A stretch of 64,000 nucleotides of DNA from Collinsella ihumii (GTDB lineage: Bacteria; Actinomycetota; Coriobacteriia; Coriobacteriales; Coriobacteriaceae): positions 1 to 64,000 of the forward strand of contig NZ_FCOU01000013.1 in the NCBI RefSeq assembly GCF_900046475.1. The letters are read 5' to 3'. Below, one piece after another: positions 25,759-34,677 of the stretch (position 1 is its first letter; each line of letters begins with the position of its first letter). The position numbers and the translations under genes were made by a program. The notes below the pieces were generated by a model that saw only the letters and a list, made by a program, of their open reading frames with translations, did no database searches and was not told where the DNA came from.

Positions 25759-25983
25759 ATGGGAAAGACGGTTATCAAGTTCTGCAAGAAGTGCTCGGGC
25801 ATCTCGCCGAAGGACCTCAAGGGGACCATCGACAAAAGCTACTGGAAAGAGGGCTGCGTGCACGCGTGCGTCAAGAAGAAGGACGCCGACTCCGGGCGCA
25901 CGTTCGCGCGCATCGACGGCAAGCTCGTGGTCTGCTCTTCGAAAAAGGAGCTGATCAAGAAGATGAAGGACGCGGTCGCCTAG
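25759..25983 (+). CDS. Small cysteine-containing protein, unknown
   Basis: A 74-residue basic protein (IKFCKKCSGISPKDLKGTID, then EGCVHACVKKK and VVCSSKKEL). The paired cysteines CxxC and CxxxC plus one more could bind zinc or an iron-sulfur cluster, as in thioredoxin-fold small ferredoxins. I do not recognise a named family. GGGGAG lies 6 bases before the ATG. It precedes the ferredoxin-tailed aldo/keto reductase by 60 bases on the same strand, so an electron-transfer partnership is possible but unproven. Confidence 0.65.
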   Translation: MGKTVIKFCKKCSGISPKDLKGTIDKSYWKEGCVHACVKKKDADSGRTFARIDGKLVVCSSKKELIKKMKDAVA

Positions 25984-26043
25984 GCGGTGCGTTTTGGCGC
26001 CGGGTCCGGCTTCCAGGGGGCGATGGGTTGTACAGGAGGATGA

Positions 26044-27228
26044 ATGCAGTATCGAATCGACCCTAAAAGCGGCAACAGGATTTCGGCGCTGGGACTCGGC
26101 TGCATGCGCATCCCGGGCTTTGCCCTAGGCAAACCCGACGCCCGGGCGGCCGCCTCGATCATCTCGGCGGCGGTGGAGACGGGCATCAACTACCTGGACA
26201 CCGCCTACCTGTATCCGGGCAACGAGGCCGTCGTGGGGGCGACGCTCGAGAAACTCGGCATGCGCGACCGGGTGTTCCTGGCGACCAAGCTGCCCCATGC
26301 CTCCTGCAAGCGCGCAGACGACTTCGATCGCTTCTTCGACGAGCAGCTGCGCCGTCTTCGAACCGATCATATCGACTACTACCTCATGCACAACATCACG
26401 AGCCCGGGTCAGTGGGAACGGGTGCGCGGCTTGGGGATCGAGGACTGGATAGCCGCCCAGAAGGAACGGGGGCGCATCCGTCAGATCGGATTCTCCTTCC
26501 ACGGCAGCGCCGTCGACTTCCCGGTGGTGCTCGACGCCTACGATTGGGATTTCTGCCAGATCCAGTACAACTACGCCAACGAGCATTATCAGGCGGGGAC
26601 CGCGGGCCTCAAGGCCGCTGCCGGGCGGGGGATGGCCGTGTTCATCATGGAGCCGCTGCTCGGGGGCCGTCTGGCGACCAAGCTTCCGCGCGCGGCGCAG
26701 CGCGTCTTCGACATGGCGTCCCATGAGCATCTGACGACGCCCGCCGCATGGGGGCTGTCGTGGGTGTGGAACCACCCCGAGGTGACCATGCTGCTTTCGG
26801 GGATGACGAGCGCCGAGCAGGTTGCCGACAACGCCCGGATCGCCTGCCGCGCCCTGCCCGGCAGCATGGGGAAGTCCGAGCTCGAGGTCGTCCAGGAGGC
26901 GCTCGGCCACATCGAGCAGGCCAATCGCATCCCGTGCACCGGCTGCAGCTACTGCATGCCCTGCCCGCGCGGCGTCAACATCCCCGGATGCTTCGCCGCG
27001 TACAACGCGAGCTTCGCCCACAGCTGGTTTACGGGCGTGCAGCAGTATTTCACGGCGAGCGCCATCCGCACCGGCTCGCCGCGCCTTGCGAGCAACTGCG
27101 TGGGGTGCGGTGCCTGCACGCGCCATTGCCCCCAGCAGATCGACATCCCCGAACGCCTGCGCGACGTGCGCCGCAGGCTCCAGCCCGGACCGGTCGACTG
27201 GGTGCTCAGGGCCATGGCCGAACGGTAG
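26044..27228 (+). CDS. Aldo/keto reductase with C-terminal 4Fe-4S ferredoxin domain (first copy)
   Basis: A 394-residue fusion. Residues 1-285 are a TIM-barrel aldo/keto reductase with the catalytic tetrad in YLDTAYLYPGNE (Asp, Tyr), LATKLP (Lys) and YLMHNI (His). Residues about 298-385 are a ferredoxin-like tail with two cluster motifs, CTGCSYCMPCPRGVNIP and CVGCGACTRHCPQQIDIP. This architecture is common in anaerobes and probably couples carbonyl reduction to low-potential ferredoxin. The substrate is unknown. AGGAGG is 5 bases before the ATG. A paralogue is at 32963. Confidence 0.9.
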   Translation: MQYRIDPKSGNRISALGLGCMRIPGFALGKPDARAAASIISAAVETGINYLDTAYLYPGNEAVVGATLEKLGMRDRVFLATKLPHASCKRADDFDRFFDEQLRRLRTDHIDYYLMHNITSPGQWERVRGLGIEDWIAAQKERGRIRQIGFSFHGSAVDFPVVLDAYDWDFCQIQYNYANEHYQAGTAGLKAAAGRGMAVFIMEPLLGGRLATKLPRAAQRVFDMASHEHLTTPAAWGLSWVWNHPEVTMLLSGMTSAEQVADNARIACRALPGSMGKSELEVVQEALGHIEQANRIPCTGCSYCMPCPRGVNIPGCFAAYNASFAHSWFTGVQQYFTASAIRTGSPRLASNCVGCGACTRHCPQQIDIPERLRDVRRRLQPGPVDWVLRAMAER

Positions 27229-27291
27229 GGAACGCTGGTTAATTCCGATCGGGAGCGCCCGCATGGCCCCTGCCGCGACCTCTTCCGGGCG

Positions 27292-27504
27292 AAAGTGGCT
27301 AGAAATTTCTATTTTGCTGTAGCTGAGCCTGGATGGAGGGGTCGGAAGCCCGCCGCCGGCACCGATTTCTCCCCGGGAGCGCCCGATTCGGGGATCTTTG
27401 GGTCCAGAAACCAGCTTCGCAGCCAGCCAATACAGCCAAAACGGTTTATCCGGACATCTCCGCCGCGCCCGGCTTACAGCAAAACAGAAAATTCTAGCCA
27501 CTTT
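27292..27504. repeat. 213-bp inverted-repeat intergenic element, copy B
   Basis: The left end AAAGTGGCTAGAAATTTCTA is identical to the left end of the 1652-1864 element for 30 bases. The right end (AATTCTAGCCACTTT) is its inverted copy, and the length is again 213. It occupies half of the 438-base gap after the aldo/keto reductase gene. The rest of that gap (27505-27666) holds no gene I can see, only the upstream region of the next gene. Confidence 0.78.
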
Positions 27505-27666
27505 TCCCACGGAGTGCGGCATCCCCCGGGGTCCTCCGGCGCAGCAGAGGGAAGGACGGTGCGTTGGCCAGCGCTTCCCTAAGAAGCTGGCCCTCCCCGT
27601 CGTTGGGCATGCGCGCACTTGGGTATCATAGCCTCGTGAGTCGAACCGCTACGAAGGAGCGAACCC

Positions 27667-29595
27667 ATGGCCAACGACCATGAAGACCTGTTCAGATTGC
27701 TTCGCATGATGGGGATGCCCGTGCCCGAGGACAGAGACGGCGACGACGCCATACCGGTGGACGCGGTGATCGGCGACGCGGACGATGCCAAGGGGGACGA
27801 CAAGAAGGGGACGTCGGCCTCGAGCAGCTCAGGGGGCGGAAAGCGCCGCTCGTCGCGCGGGCCGCGAGGGCATGCGGGAGGCGACCTGCTCGACCGCTTG
27901 GCGCAATGGAGCAAACGGGCCCTGATCGTGGCCTGCATCGTGCTCGTCGTCGTGCTCGCCGCGAGCTACTGGTGGTTCCATCCTGCGCTCAACCTGCAGA
28001 GCCCGCAGGTCTGGAGCTGGATTCTGGGAATCGCCGCCGTCGCGGCCTTTGCGCTCAAGGTGCTCTCGATGCGCTCGACGAAGCACGAAGTGCTGCTGCG
28101 CCGCCTGATCATCGTGCCGATCGCCGTGATCGCGGCGTTCGTGGTGGGCGTCGTCGCCGGATTCCCGTTCATTCCGGGCAACGCGGAGCGCTACGCCACG
28201 GTGCTCGAGACGACCGACGGCGATTTCGCCGAGGACATCCAGGAGGTCGATTACGCTGACGTGCCGGTGATCGACCGCGCGTCGGCCATCCTGCTCGGCG
28301 CCCGCGCCATGGGCTCGATCCCCGAGTACGTGAGCCAGTTCGAGATCTCGGATGCCTACAGCCAGATCAACTACCAGGGCCGCCCGGTGCGCGTGAGCCC
28401 GCTGATCTACGCCGACCTGTTCAAATGGTTCTCGAACCGCGAGTCGGGCATCCCGGCCTACGTGCTGGTCGACATGGTGACCCAGGAGGCCGAGGTCGTT
28501 CGGCTGGACGAGCCCATCAAGTACAGCGAGTCCGAGCCGCTTGCGCGCAACGTCGACCGCTACGTGCAGCTCAAGTACCCGACCTACATGTTCGACCAGA
28601 AGTCGTTCGAGCTCGACGAGGACGGCACGCCGTGGTGGGTCTATCCCGTGCAGCGCCGCACCATCGGTCTGTTCGAGGGCACGACCATCCAGCGCGTGGT
28701 GCTCGTGAACGCCTGCACCGGCGAGACGGCGGACTACGCGGTCGAGGACGTCCCCACGTGGGTCGACCGCGCGTATCCGAGCGACCTCATCATCCAGCAG
28801 TACAACTGGAGCGGGGCCTACGTGAACGGCTGGCTCAACTCGTGGCTGGGCCAGCGCGACGTGGTGCGGACCACGCGTGGGACCGACGGCGAGCTGGGCT
28901 ACAACTACCTGGCGCAGGGTGAGGACATCTACCTGTATTCCGGCGTGTCGAGCGTGACCGCCGACAGCTCGAACGTCGGGTTCATCCTCGTGAACCAGCG
29001 CACGGGCGAGTCCCACTTCTATCCCGTCGCGGGGGCGACCGAGGACTCCGCGATGGCGAGCGCCGAGGGTGAGCTCCAGAACCTGCGCTACCAGGCGACG
29101 TTCCCGCTGCTGCTCAACGTGGCCGGTCAGCCCACGTATTTCATGGCCATGAAGGATGATGCCGGCCTGGTGAAGATGTACGCGATGCTCAACGTCGAGC
29201 ATTACCAGAATGTCGCTACGGGCTCGACGGTCGCCGCCTGCCAGGATAGCTATCTGCAGATGCTCGCTGCGGACGGAACGCTCTCCGATGAGCAGGCCGA
29301 GGCGTCGGGCGTGCAGCAGCGGGTCGAGGGCAAGATCGCGACGATCGCGCAGGCGGTCATCGACGGCAACTCCCATTTCTACGTAACGCTCGAGGGCTCC
29401 TCCGACATCTACGATTTTGCCCTGCCCGACCTGCTTTCCATCGTGCGCTACCGGGTGGGCGACCAGATCGCCTTCACCTGCACGGCCGAGGAGGCGCCGA
29501 CTGCCGACGGATCGCAGGAGGATGAGGACGCGACGGCGGTCGCCGAAGATGTTGGCGCGGCGCTGGTGCGTCCCGTGACGGCCATCGAGCAGTAG
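27667..29595 (+). CDS. Large membrane protein with extracytoplasmic domain, unknown function
   Basis: A 642-residue protein. Residues 1-75 are a charged cytoplasmic tail with a Ser/Gly/Lys/Arg-rich stretch (GTSASSSSGGGKRRSSRGPR). Three membrane helices follow at about 86-105, 118-134 and 147-168. From about residue 170 is a large soluble domain with repeated patterns such as WWVYPVQRRTIGLFEGTTIQ, VPTWVDRAYPSDLIIQQYNW, SNVGFILVNQRTGESHFYPV and ATFPLLLNVAGQPTYFMAMK. I recall similar conserved proteins in Firmicutes that are sometimes auto-labelled CvpA-like; the function is not known. GAAGGAG precedes the ATG. Confidence 0.75.
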   Translation: MANDHEDLFRLLRMMGMPVPEDRDGDDAIPVDAVIGDADDAKGDDKKGTSASSSSGGGKRRSSRGPRGHAGGDLLDRLAQWSKRALIVACIVLVVVLAASYWWFHPALNLQSPQVWSWILGIAAVAAFALKVLSMRSTKHEVLLRRLIIVPIAVIAAFVVGVVAGFPFIPGNAERYATVLETTDGDFAEDIQEVDYADVPVIDRASAILLGARAMGSIPEYVSQFEISDAYSQINYQGRPVRVSPLIYADLFKWFSNRESGIPAYVLVDMVTQEAEVVRLDEPIKYSESEPLARNVDRYVQLKYPTYMFDQKSFELDEDGTPWWVYPVQRRTIGLFEGTTIQRVVLVNACTGETADYAVEDVPTWVDRAYPSDLIIQQYNWSGAYVNGWLNSWLGQRDVVRTTRGTDGELGYNYLAQGEDIYLYSGVSSVTADSSNVGFILVNQRTGESHFYPVAGATEDSAMASAEGELQNLRYQATFPLLLNVAGQPTYFMAMKDDAGLVKMYAMLNVEHYQNVATGSTVAACQDSYLQMLAADGTLSDEQAEASGVQQRVEGKIATIAQAVIDGNSHFYVTLEGSSDIYDFALPDLLSIVRYRVGDQIAFTCTAEEAPTADGSQEDEDATAVAEDVGAALVRPVTAIEQ

Positions 29596-29661
29596 GCGCG
29601 CTTGTACCGCAAGACGACCCGGCGGCTGATGCCGGGCCGTCTCGGATAGAAAGGTGGAGCC

Positions 29662-29988
29662 ATGATCATCACGACCACACCCAACGTCGAGGGGTACCGC
29701 ATCAGCGGGTATTACGGCATCGTGTTCGGCGAGGTCATCGCGGGCGTCGACTTCATCAAGGATATCGGCGCGAGCCTGCGCAACCTGGTCGGCGGGCGCA
29801 GCAAGGGCTATGAGGACGAGCTGATCTCCGCGCGCGAGGAGGCGCTCGACGAGCTCGGCCGGCGCGCTTCCTAGCTCGGGGCCCACGCCGTGGTGGGCGT
29901 CGACCTCGACTACGAGGTGCTCGGCCAGGGCGGCATGCTCATGGTCACGGCGAGCGGCACCGCGGTGACGCTCGAGCGCGTGTCGTAG
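29662..29988 (+). pseudogene. YbjQ/UPF0145 family gene with in-frame stop
   Basis: Codons 1-70 encode the start of a YbjQ-type small protein ([35 protein letters not shown]). Codon 71 at 29872-29874 is TAG. The same frame then continues [20 protein letters not shown] and [14 protein letters not shown] to a second stop at 29988, giving exactly the full family length of about 108 residues. A single G-to-T change from GAG (Glu, usual here) explains it. It is either a recent nonsense mutation, a suppressed stop or a base-call error. AAAGGTGGAG lies before the ATG. Confidence 0.85.
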
Positions 29989-30031
29989 CTTTCCGATCGG
30001 CAGGGCTGGCCTCGTCCTGGAACGTCCCAGC

Positions 30032-30955
30032 TCAGCGGTCTTTATTCAGGCGGTCGCGCAGGATAAGGACCGCGCCGAGGTCCGGCTCGTGGACGGGGGC
30101 GACGAGCCGGCAGCAGGAGGGGAGCGCGTCGGCAAGCGGATTCAAGATGAGATCGCCCGCGTTGAAGGTGCCGCCGATGTAGGCGACCGGGATCGCTGCC
30201 GGGCTGTCTGTGAGGTCGCGGAACAGCTGGCGCACGATGGCGCCGACCATATCCGCCTCCTCGGCAGCCGCGCGTTCAAAGATCGCCCGGGCGCTCGAGT
30301 CGTCTGCGCACGCGGCTTCGCTTGCCAGACGGCTGAGCGCGGCCGTCTGCGTGCGGTCGGCGAGCAGGGTGCGGGCGCGTCCGATGATGTCGAAATCGCT
30401 CTCGAGGGCAAGCTCGCGACGCACCAGGTCGTACAGGGGTCCTCGGGCATCGCGGCCGTCGGCCTGCCGCGTGAAGGCGCGCAGCACCTCGCGACCCATC
30501 CAGCCACCGCTGCCCTCGTCGCCGATCTCGAAATCCCAGCCGCCGCAGCGCACGGTGCGCCCTGCGCGCACGCCGAGCGCGATGGAGCCGGTGCCGGCGA
30601 TCAGGGCGATGCCGTCGCGCATGTCGAGTCCGGCAGCCCAAGCGGCCTCGACATCGTTGACGAGCGCATAGGGCCTCCCTTGCGCGATATCGTGCGCGGC
30701 GTCCTTCGCGGCGCGGTCCGCCTCGGCATCTTCGCCGAACCCGCAGATGGAAAACCCGATGCCAAAGCGTGGGCCCAGATGCCCGGTCGCGATGGCGCGC
30801 TCGGTTCCCTCGGCGAGCACCGCGCGCATGCCCGTCAGGCCCGCTTGCGCATAGTGGCAGGTCGGCAGCACGATGCGGTCGACCTGCCGAAGGCTTTCGT
30901 CGTAGATGGAGAACGCGGTCTTGGTGCCGCCCCCGTCGATGCCGAGCCAGCGCAT
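30032..30955 (-). CDS. BadF/BadG/N-acetylglucosamine-kinase-type ASKHA ATPase
   Basis: A 307-residue sugar-kinase-like ATPase. Phosphate-1 motif LGIDGGGTKTAFSIYDES at the start, VNDVEAAWAAG for the catalytic Asp region, phosphate-2 ALIAGTGSIALGVR, then FEIGDEGSGGWMGREVLRAF, and the adenosine region VAYIGGTFNAGD. These features fit N-acetylglucosamine kinase or related amino-sugar kinases of this fold. The exact substrate is inferred only from the family. Its ATG directly abuts the stop codon of the coiled-coil gene at 30956, so the two are co-translated. Confidence 0.85.
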   Translation of the reverse strand: MRWLGIDGGGTKTAFSIYDESLRQVDRIVLPTCHYAQAGLTGMRAVLAEGTERAIATGHLGPRFGIGFSICGFGEDAEADRAAKDAAHDIAQGRPYALVNDVEAAWAAGLDMRDGIALIAGTGSIALGVRAGRTVRCGGWDFEIGDEGSGGWMGREVLRAFTRQADGRDARGPLYDLVRRELALESDFDIIGRARTLLADRTQTAALSRLASEAACADDSSARAIFERAAAEEADMVGAIVRQLFRDLTDSPAAIPVAYIGGTFNAGDLILNPLADALPSCCRLVAPVHEPDLGAVLILRDRLNKDR

Positions 30956-32710
30956 TTACGTGAGCGCGAACCAGATGGCCGCGATGATCACGATCACGAC
31001 GATGACGGCGGCGATGGCGCCGATGAACTTCACGCGCGAGTCGCGCGTGCGCTCGCGGACGTTCGCCTCGGTTTCCGCGAGGGCCTGGACCTGCTGCATG
31101 AGCTCATCGTGCTCGGCGGTGTCGGCGGCAAGCGATGCGGCGATGCGGTCGGTGACGTCGGGGTTGTCGTGGATCTCGGCGGCCTTGGTGATGGTGTCGT
31201 CGGCGTCGGCGATCTCTGCCTGCGCCTCCTCCTGGGCCCGCTGCTGATCCCGGTAGGCGCGCTCCTGCTCGGAGATCTTGCTCTTGAGAGCCTTCTGGCG
31301 GTCGGCGGCTTCCTTGCGGGACGCCTCGAGCGCATCGCGCGCGTTGCCCGTCTCGTCGGCGATACCGCGGAAGGAGTTCTTGGCCTCGGCGACGGGCCTC
31401 TCCGCCTCGGCAAGCGCGGACTTGGCGGCCAGAAGCGTCGCCTCGGCGTCCGCGGTCACGCGCGGCAGGTTCTCCTTGGCGCGGCGCAGCTCCTCGGTCG
31501 CGTCGGCGATCTCGGCGGAGAGCTGGTTGTCGCGCACGCTGTAGGCGGCGGAGTTCGCCGAGGGGTTGCGCTGCAGCTCGGCGTATTCCTCGCGGAGCGT
31601 GTTAAGGCGCGCGTTTGCCGCCTCGACCGCATGCTGGGCCGTCTCGATGTTCGTCGCCTTGGCCTCCTGCGCCTTCTCGACGGCGCGCTGCGCGTCGGAA
31701 AGGCGCCGCTTGAGGCGGTTGGCGGCGTCGCGGGCGGATTCCTCGCGGTTCTCGGCGGCCTCCAGGGCCGACTTGAGGCGCTTCTCGGTCGCCTCGTCGC
31801 TCGCGCGCATGTCATCGAGCTGCTTTTTGAGCATGTCGATGTTGTCCTGGATGGTTTTCTGGAGCGCCTGGGCGGCCTTGATCGATGCCGCGGCGCTCGA
31901 CTTGCGCGTCGTCTGCTCCTGGATGATCTCGGGGTAGCGCTCGGTGACGTCGCGACGGTGCTCGAGCTCGGCGGTCTGGTCGGTGATGCGGTGCTTGAGC
32001 TCTTCGAGCTGCTCGCGCGCCTCGGCGTGGGCGCGCTTGGCGTCGCTCATCTCGCGCACGGCGCCGACGCCCTGCCTGATGAACGCGTTGACCGTGCTCG
32101 CGGCCTCCTTGGCGGCGACCGACGCGGCGCGCGCGAAATGCTCGCCTTTGGACGGGCCGTGCTGCTCGGGTTCGGCGGGGGCGGGGGAGGGTGCGGCGGA
32201 GACGGGCGGCATGCTGCCGGTGTTGCCCGCGCCTCCCTCGATGACCTCGAATCCCTCGGGCAGCGGCTCGGGGTCATCGCCGAAGTTCTCGTACTCCTCG
32301 CGCGTCAGAAAGCGCGGCATGCTGCCGTAGTACTCCGGCTCCGCGTCGTCGGCAGCGGCATGCGGGACCTCGGGCTCATCGCCGTCGGCCTCGTCTGCGC
32401 CGTCCTCATCGAGGTCGGCGGGCAGGTCGTCCTCGTCTTCTGCCGGGGTCTCGTCGTCTGCGGGCTCGCCTGCGTCAGGGGCGCTGTCCTCGGGGTCGTC
32501 ACCCTCGGCATCGTCCTCCTCGACGATGTCGTTTTCGTCTTCGTCCTCGGCGAGGTAGAGCGGCTCTTCTGCTTCGGGCTCCTCGTCGACGGCGGCGTCC
32601 GTCTCGGCGGCCTCATCGTCGTCGACCGACGCGCCCTCCTGCGCCTCGTCGCTTGCCTGTATGTCTTCGTCCCAAACGCCGGGCTGTTTGGTTGTACGCT
32701 CGTCGCTCAT
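30956..32710 (-). CDS. Acidic coiled-coil protein with C-terminal membrane anchor
   Basis: A 584-residue protein. Residues 1-165 are extremely acidic and low-complexity (DEEPEAEEPLYLAEDEDEND). Residues about 190-550 are long heptad-rich coiled coil (EQLEELKHRITDQTAELEHR, ESARDAANRLKRRLSDAQ, AEARLNTLREE-like segments). The last 20 residues are a single hydrophobic helix (IGAIAAVIVVIVIIAAIWFA), so the bulk lies in the cytoplasm as a tail-anchored protein. No enzymatic domain is visible. It may have a structural or membrane-scaffold role. It is upstream of, and probably co-transcribed with, the ASKHA kinase. GATGGAG precedes the ATG. Confidence 0.8.
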   Translation of the reverse strand: MSDERTTKQPGVWDEDIQASDEAQEGASVDDDEAAETDAAVDEEPEAEEPLYLAEDEDENDIVEEDDAEGDDPEDSAPDAGEPADDETPAEDEDDLPADLDEDGADEADGDEPEVPHAAADDAEPEYYGSMPRFLTREEYENFGDDPEPLPEGFEVIEGGAGNTGSMPPVSAAPSPAPAEPEQHGPSKGEHFARAASVAAKEAASTVNAFIRQGVGAVREMSDAKRAHAEAREQLEELKHRITDQTAELEHRRDVTERYPEIIQEQTTRKSSAAASIKAAQALQKTIQDNIDMLKKQLDDMRASDEATEKRLKSALEAAENREESARDAANRLKRRLSDAQRAVEKAQEAKATNIETAQHAVEAANARLNTLREEYAELQRNPSANSAAYSVRDNQLSAEIADATEELRRAKENLPRVTADAEATLLAAKSALAEAERPVAEAKNSFRGIADETGNARDALEASRKEAADRQKALKSKISEQERAYRDQQRAQEEAQAEIADADDTITKAAEIHDNPDVTDRIAASLAADTAEHDELMQQVQALAETEANVRERTRDSRVKFIGAIAAVIVVIVIIAAIWFALT

Positions 32711-32962
32711 GGTCGCTCCATCTCTCAAACGCGCCGCTATGGCAGCGCGCATATGTTTCACTGCACCATAATAAACCCTTGAGGGGACACGCGGGGATGG
32801 CGCGGCGCGCGTCTGCGAGCGTTTACGTCAAGTACAAAAACGGCGCGCGGATGTTGCGCGACCCGATTGACTTGGAGCGCGGTCCAGGTTCTACCATATG
32901 CGCAGGGCCGCGCCGTGTGCTGTGGTCTTTCGTGTTGTGCACGCGTACAGAGGGGAAAACAG

Positions 32963-34102
32963 ATGCTGTACAAGGACTTTCAGGGCATGAAGCTGTCCGC
33001 GCTCGGCTTTGGCGCGATGCGCCTGCCGGTTGTCGACGGTGATGACACCAAGATCGATCAGGCCGCGGTCGACGAGATGGTCGACTACGCGTTGGAGCAG
33101 GGCGTCAACTACTTCGACACCGCGTGGGGCTATCATGGCGGCAATTCCGAGATCGCGATGGGTACTGCGCTCGCCCGCCATCCGCGCGACTCCTTCTACC
33201 TCGCCACCAAGTTTCCCGGTTACGACCTGTCGAACATGGACAAGGTCGAGGAGATCTTCGAGAAGCAGCTCGAGAAGACCGGTGCGGGGTATTTCGATTT
33301 CTATCTCATCCACAACGTGTGCGAGATGAATATCGACGAGTACCTCAATCTCGACCACGGCATCGTCGCCTACCTGCTTAAGCAGAAGGAGGCCGGCCGC
33401 ATCCGCCATCTGGGATTCTCCGCTCACGGCGCCATCCCGGTGATGAAGCGCTTCCTGGAGGCGTACGGCGAGCACATGGAGTTCTGCCAGATCCAGCTGA
33501 ACTTCCTGGACTGGGAGTTCCAGGACGCCAAGGGCAAGGTCGAGCTGCTGAGCAAGTACAACCTGCCCGTGTGGGTCATGGAGCCGGTGCGCGGCGGCAA
33601 GCTTGCGCAGATCACCGATGAGGAGAGCGCGCACCTGCACGAGCTGCGCCCCGACGAGTCCACGGTCGCGTGGGCGTTCCGCTTCATCCAGGGTATCCCC
33701 GAGGTCTGCGTGACGCTGTCCGGCATGTCCAACTTCGAGCAGCTGAAGGAGAACATCCAGACGTTCTCCGAGGATAAGCCGCTGAACGAGGAGGAGTCCG
33801 CGGCGCTGCAGGCGGTTGTGGACGAGATGCTCGGTCGCGGCACCGTGCCGTGCACCGCGTGCCACTACTGCACGAGCCACTGTCCGCAGGGGCTCGACAT
33901 CCCCAAGCTGCTGGAGATGTACAACGAGGCCATCGTGACCGGCGGCAAGGGCGGGTTCATCCCCAGCATGTACGTGAACGCGCTGCCCGAGGACAAGCGC
34001 CCGGACGCCTGCATCGGCTGCGGCAGCTGCGCGGCGGTCTGCCCGCAGCAGATCGACATCCCCGGCACGCTCGCGGACTTCGCGGCCAAGCTCGCTGGGT
34101 AG
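32963..34102 (+). CDS. Aldo/keto reductase with C-terminal 4Fe-4S ferredoxin domain (second copy)
   Basis: A 379-residue paralogue of the protein at 26044. The barrel opens LYKDFQGMKLSALGFGAMRL and carries YFDTAWGYHGGNSE, LATKFPGYD and YLIHNVCEM for the Asp/Tyr/Lys/His set. The tail has CTACHYCTSHCPQGLDIP and CIGCGSCAAVCPQQIDIP cluster motifs. GAGGGGAAAACAG precedes the ATG at 32963. The 252-base gap upstream contains no gene I can see. A good terminator at 34129 makes it monocistronic. Confidence 0.92.
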   Translation: MLYKDFQGMKLSALGFGAMRLPVVDGDDTKIDQAAVDEMVDYALEQGVNYFDTAWGYHGGNSEIAMGTALARHPRDSFYLATKFPGYDLSNMDKVEEIFEKQLEKTGAGYFDFYLIHNVCEMNIDEYLNLDHGIVAYLLKQKEAGRIRHLGFSAHGAIPVMKRFLEAYGEHMEFCQIQLNFLDWEFQDAKGKVELLSKYNLPVWVMEPVRGGKLAQITDEESAHLHELRPDESTVAWAFRFIQGIPEVCVTLSGMSNFEQLKENIQTFSEDKPLNEEESAALQAVVDEMLGRGTVPCTACHYCTSHCPQGLDIPKLLEMYNEAIVTGGKGGFIPSMYVNALPEDKRPDACIGCGSCAAVCPQQIDIPGTLADFAAKLAG

Positions 34103-34128
34103 ATGCGCGGCACGATCTGTGACTGATG

Positions 34129-34166
34129 GCGCCCGTCGGCCATTTCGGCCGACGGGCGCTTTGTTT
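34129..34166 (+). terminator. Rho-independent terminator
   Basis: A perfect 13-bp stem GCGCCCGTCGGCC / GGCCGACGGGCGC with loop ATTTC, followed by TTTGTTTT, 26 bases after the reductase stop codon. Confidence 0.93.
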
Positions 34167-34220
34167 TGCGCGGCTGCATCTCATCCCTTTTCTGAACGAT
34201 CTTCCGATTTCGTCAGCCGA

Positions 34221-34254
34221 CCTAAAGCTTTCCTCAATCTTCGCCTCGTAAGAT
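34221..34254 (+). promoter_or_regulatory. Candidate OmpR-type regulator boxes and -10
   Basis: Two adjacent 11-base direct repeats, CCTAAAGCTTT and CCTCAATCTTC (8 of 11 identical), occupy the -35 region. TAAGAT at 34249-34254 could be the -10. Tandem repeats at one helical turn are typical of OmpR/PhoB-type activators, and such a regulator is encoded 430 bases downstream. The exported peptide at 34304 is the first gene after it. Confidence 0.5.
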
Positions 34255-34303
34255 GTGCTCAGGGTGGCCACCCGGATACACCTACCACCCGAGGAGGCAT
34301 ACG

Positions 34304-34603
34304 ATGGGAACACGGATGAAGACGATGATGAGAATGCTGGCGGTCGCGAGCGCGTGCTGCGCCGTCGTCGGATCGGCAGCGGTGCTGGGCGCGCCTCGAA
34401 CGGCGAGCGCCGATCCGGTCGAGCAGGGTGTCGTCATCACGTTGGGCGACGAGCTGAGCAGGCGAGACGGCATGATCGCCTACGCTGTCGAGTCGTATCG
34501 GGCGCTTGACGGGACCGCTGATCCGGGGGAGTTCGCGCCCGATCTGACGGTTACCGTGCCCGAGTCGATCGCGGAAGGCGGCGCATCGGGGTCCGAGGCG
34601 TAA
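34304..34603 (+). CDS. Small exported protein
   Basis: A 99-residue protein with a clear signal peptide (basic TRMKTMMR, hydrophobic MLAVASACCAVVGSAAVLG, cleavage near ASADP) and an acidic mature region of about 60 residues ending SIAEGGASGSEA. No family recognised. GAGGAGG lies 7 bases before the ATG. It is followed within 75 bases by a response regulator and kinase, so it may be their target or signal partner, as with small periplasmic modulators of other two-component systems; this is inference. Confidence 0.7.
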   Translation: MGTRMKTMMRMLAVASACCAVVGSAAVLGAPRTASADPVEQGVVITLGDELSRRDGMIAYAVESYRALDGTADPGEFAPDLTVTVPESIAEGGASGSEA

Positions 34604-34677
34604 GGAAGCGCCGGTCGATCCATTCCGCTCCGGGCCGTCCCGCTTTGCGCCAGACGGTCCGAATCGAGGAGATGAGT

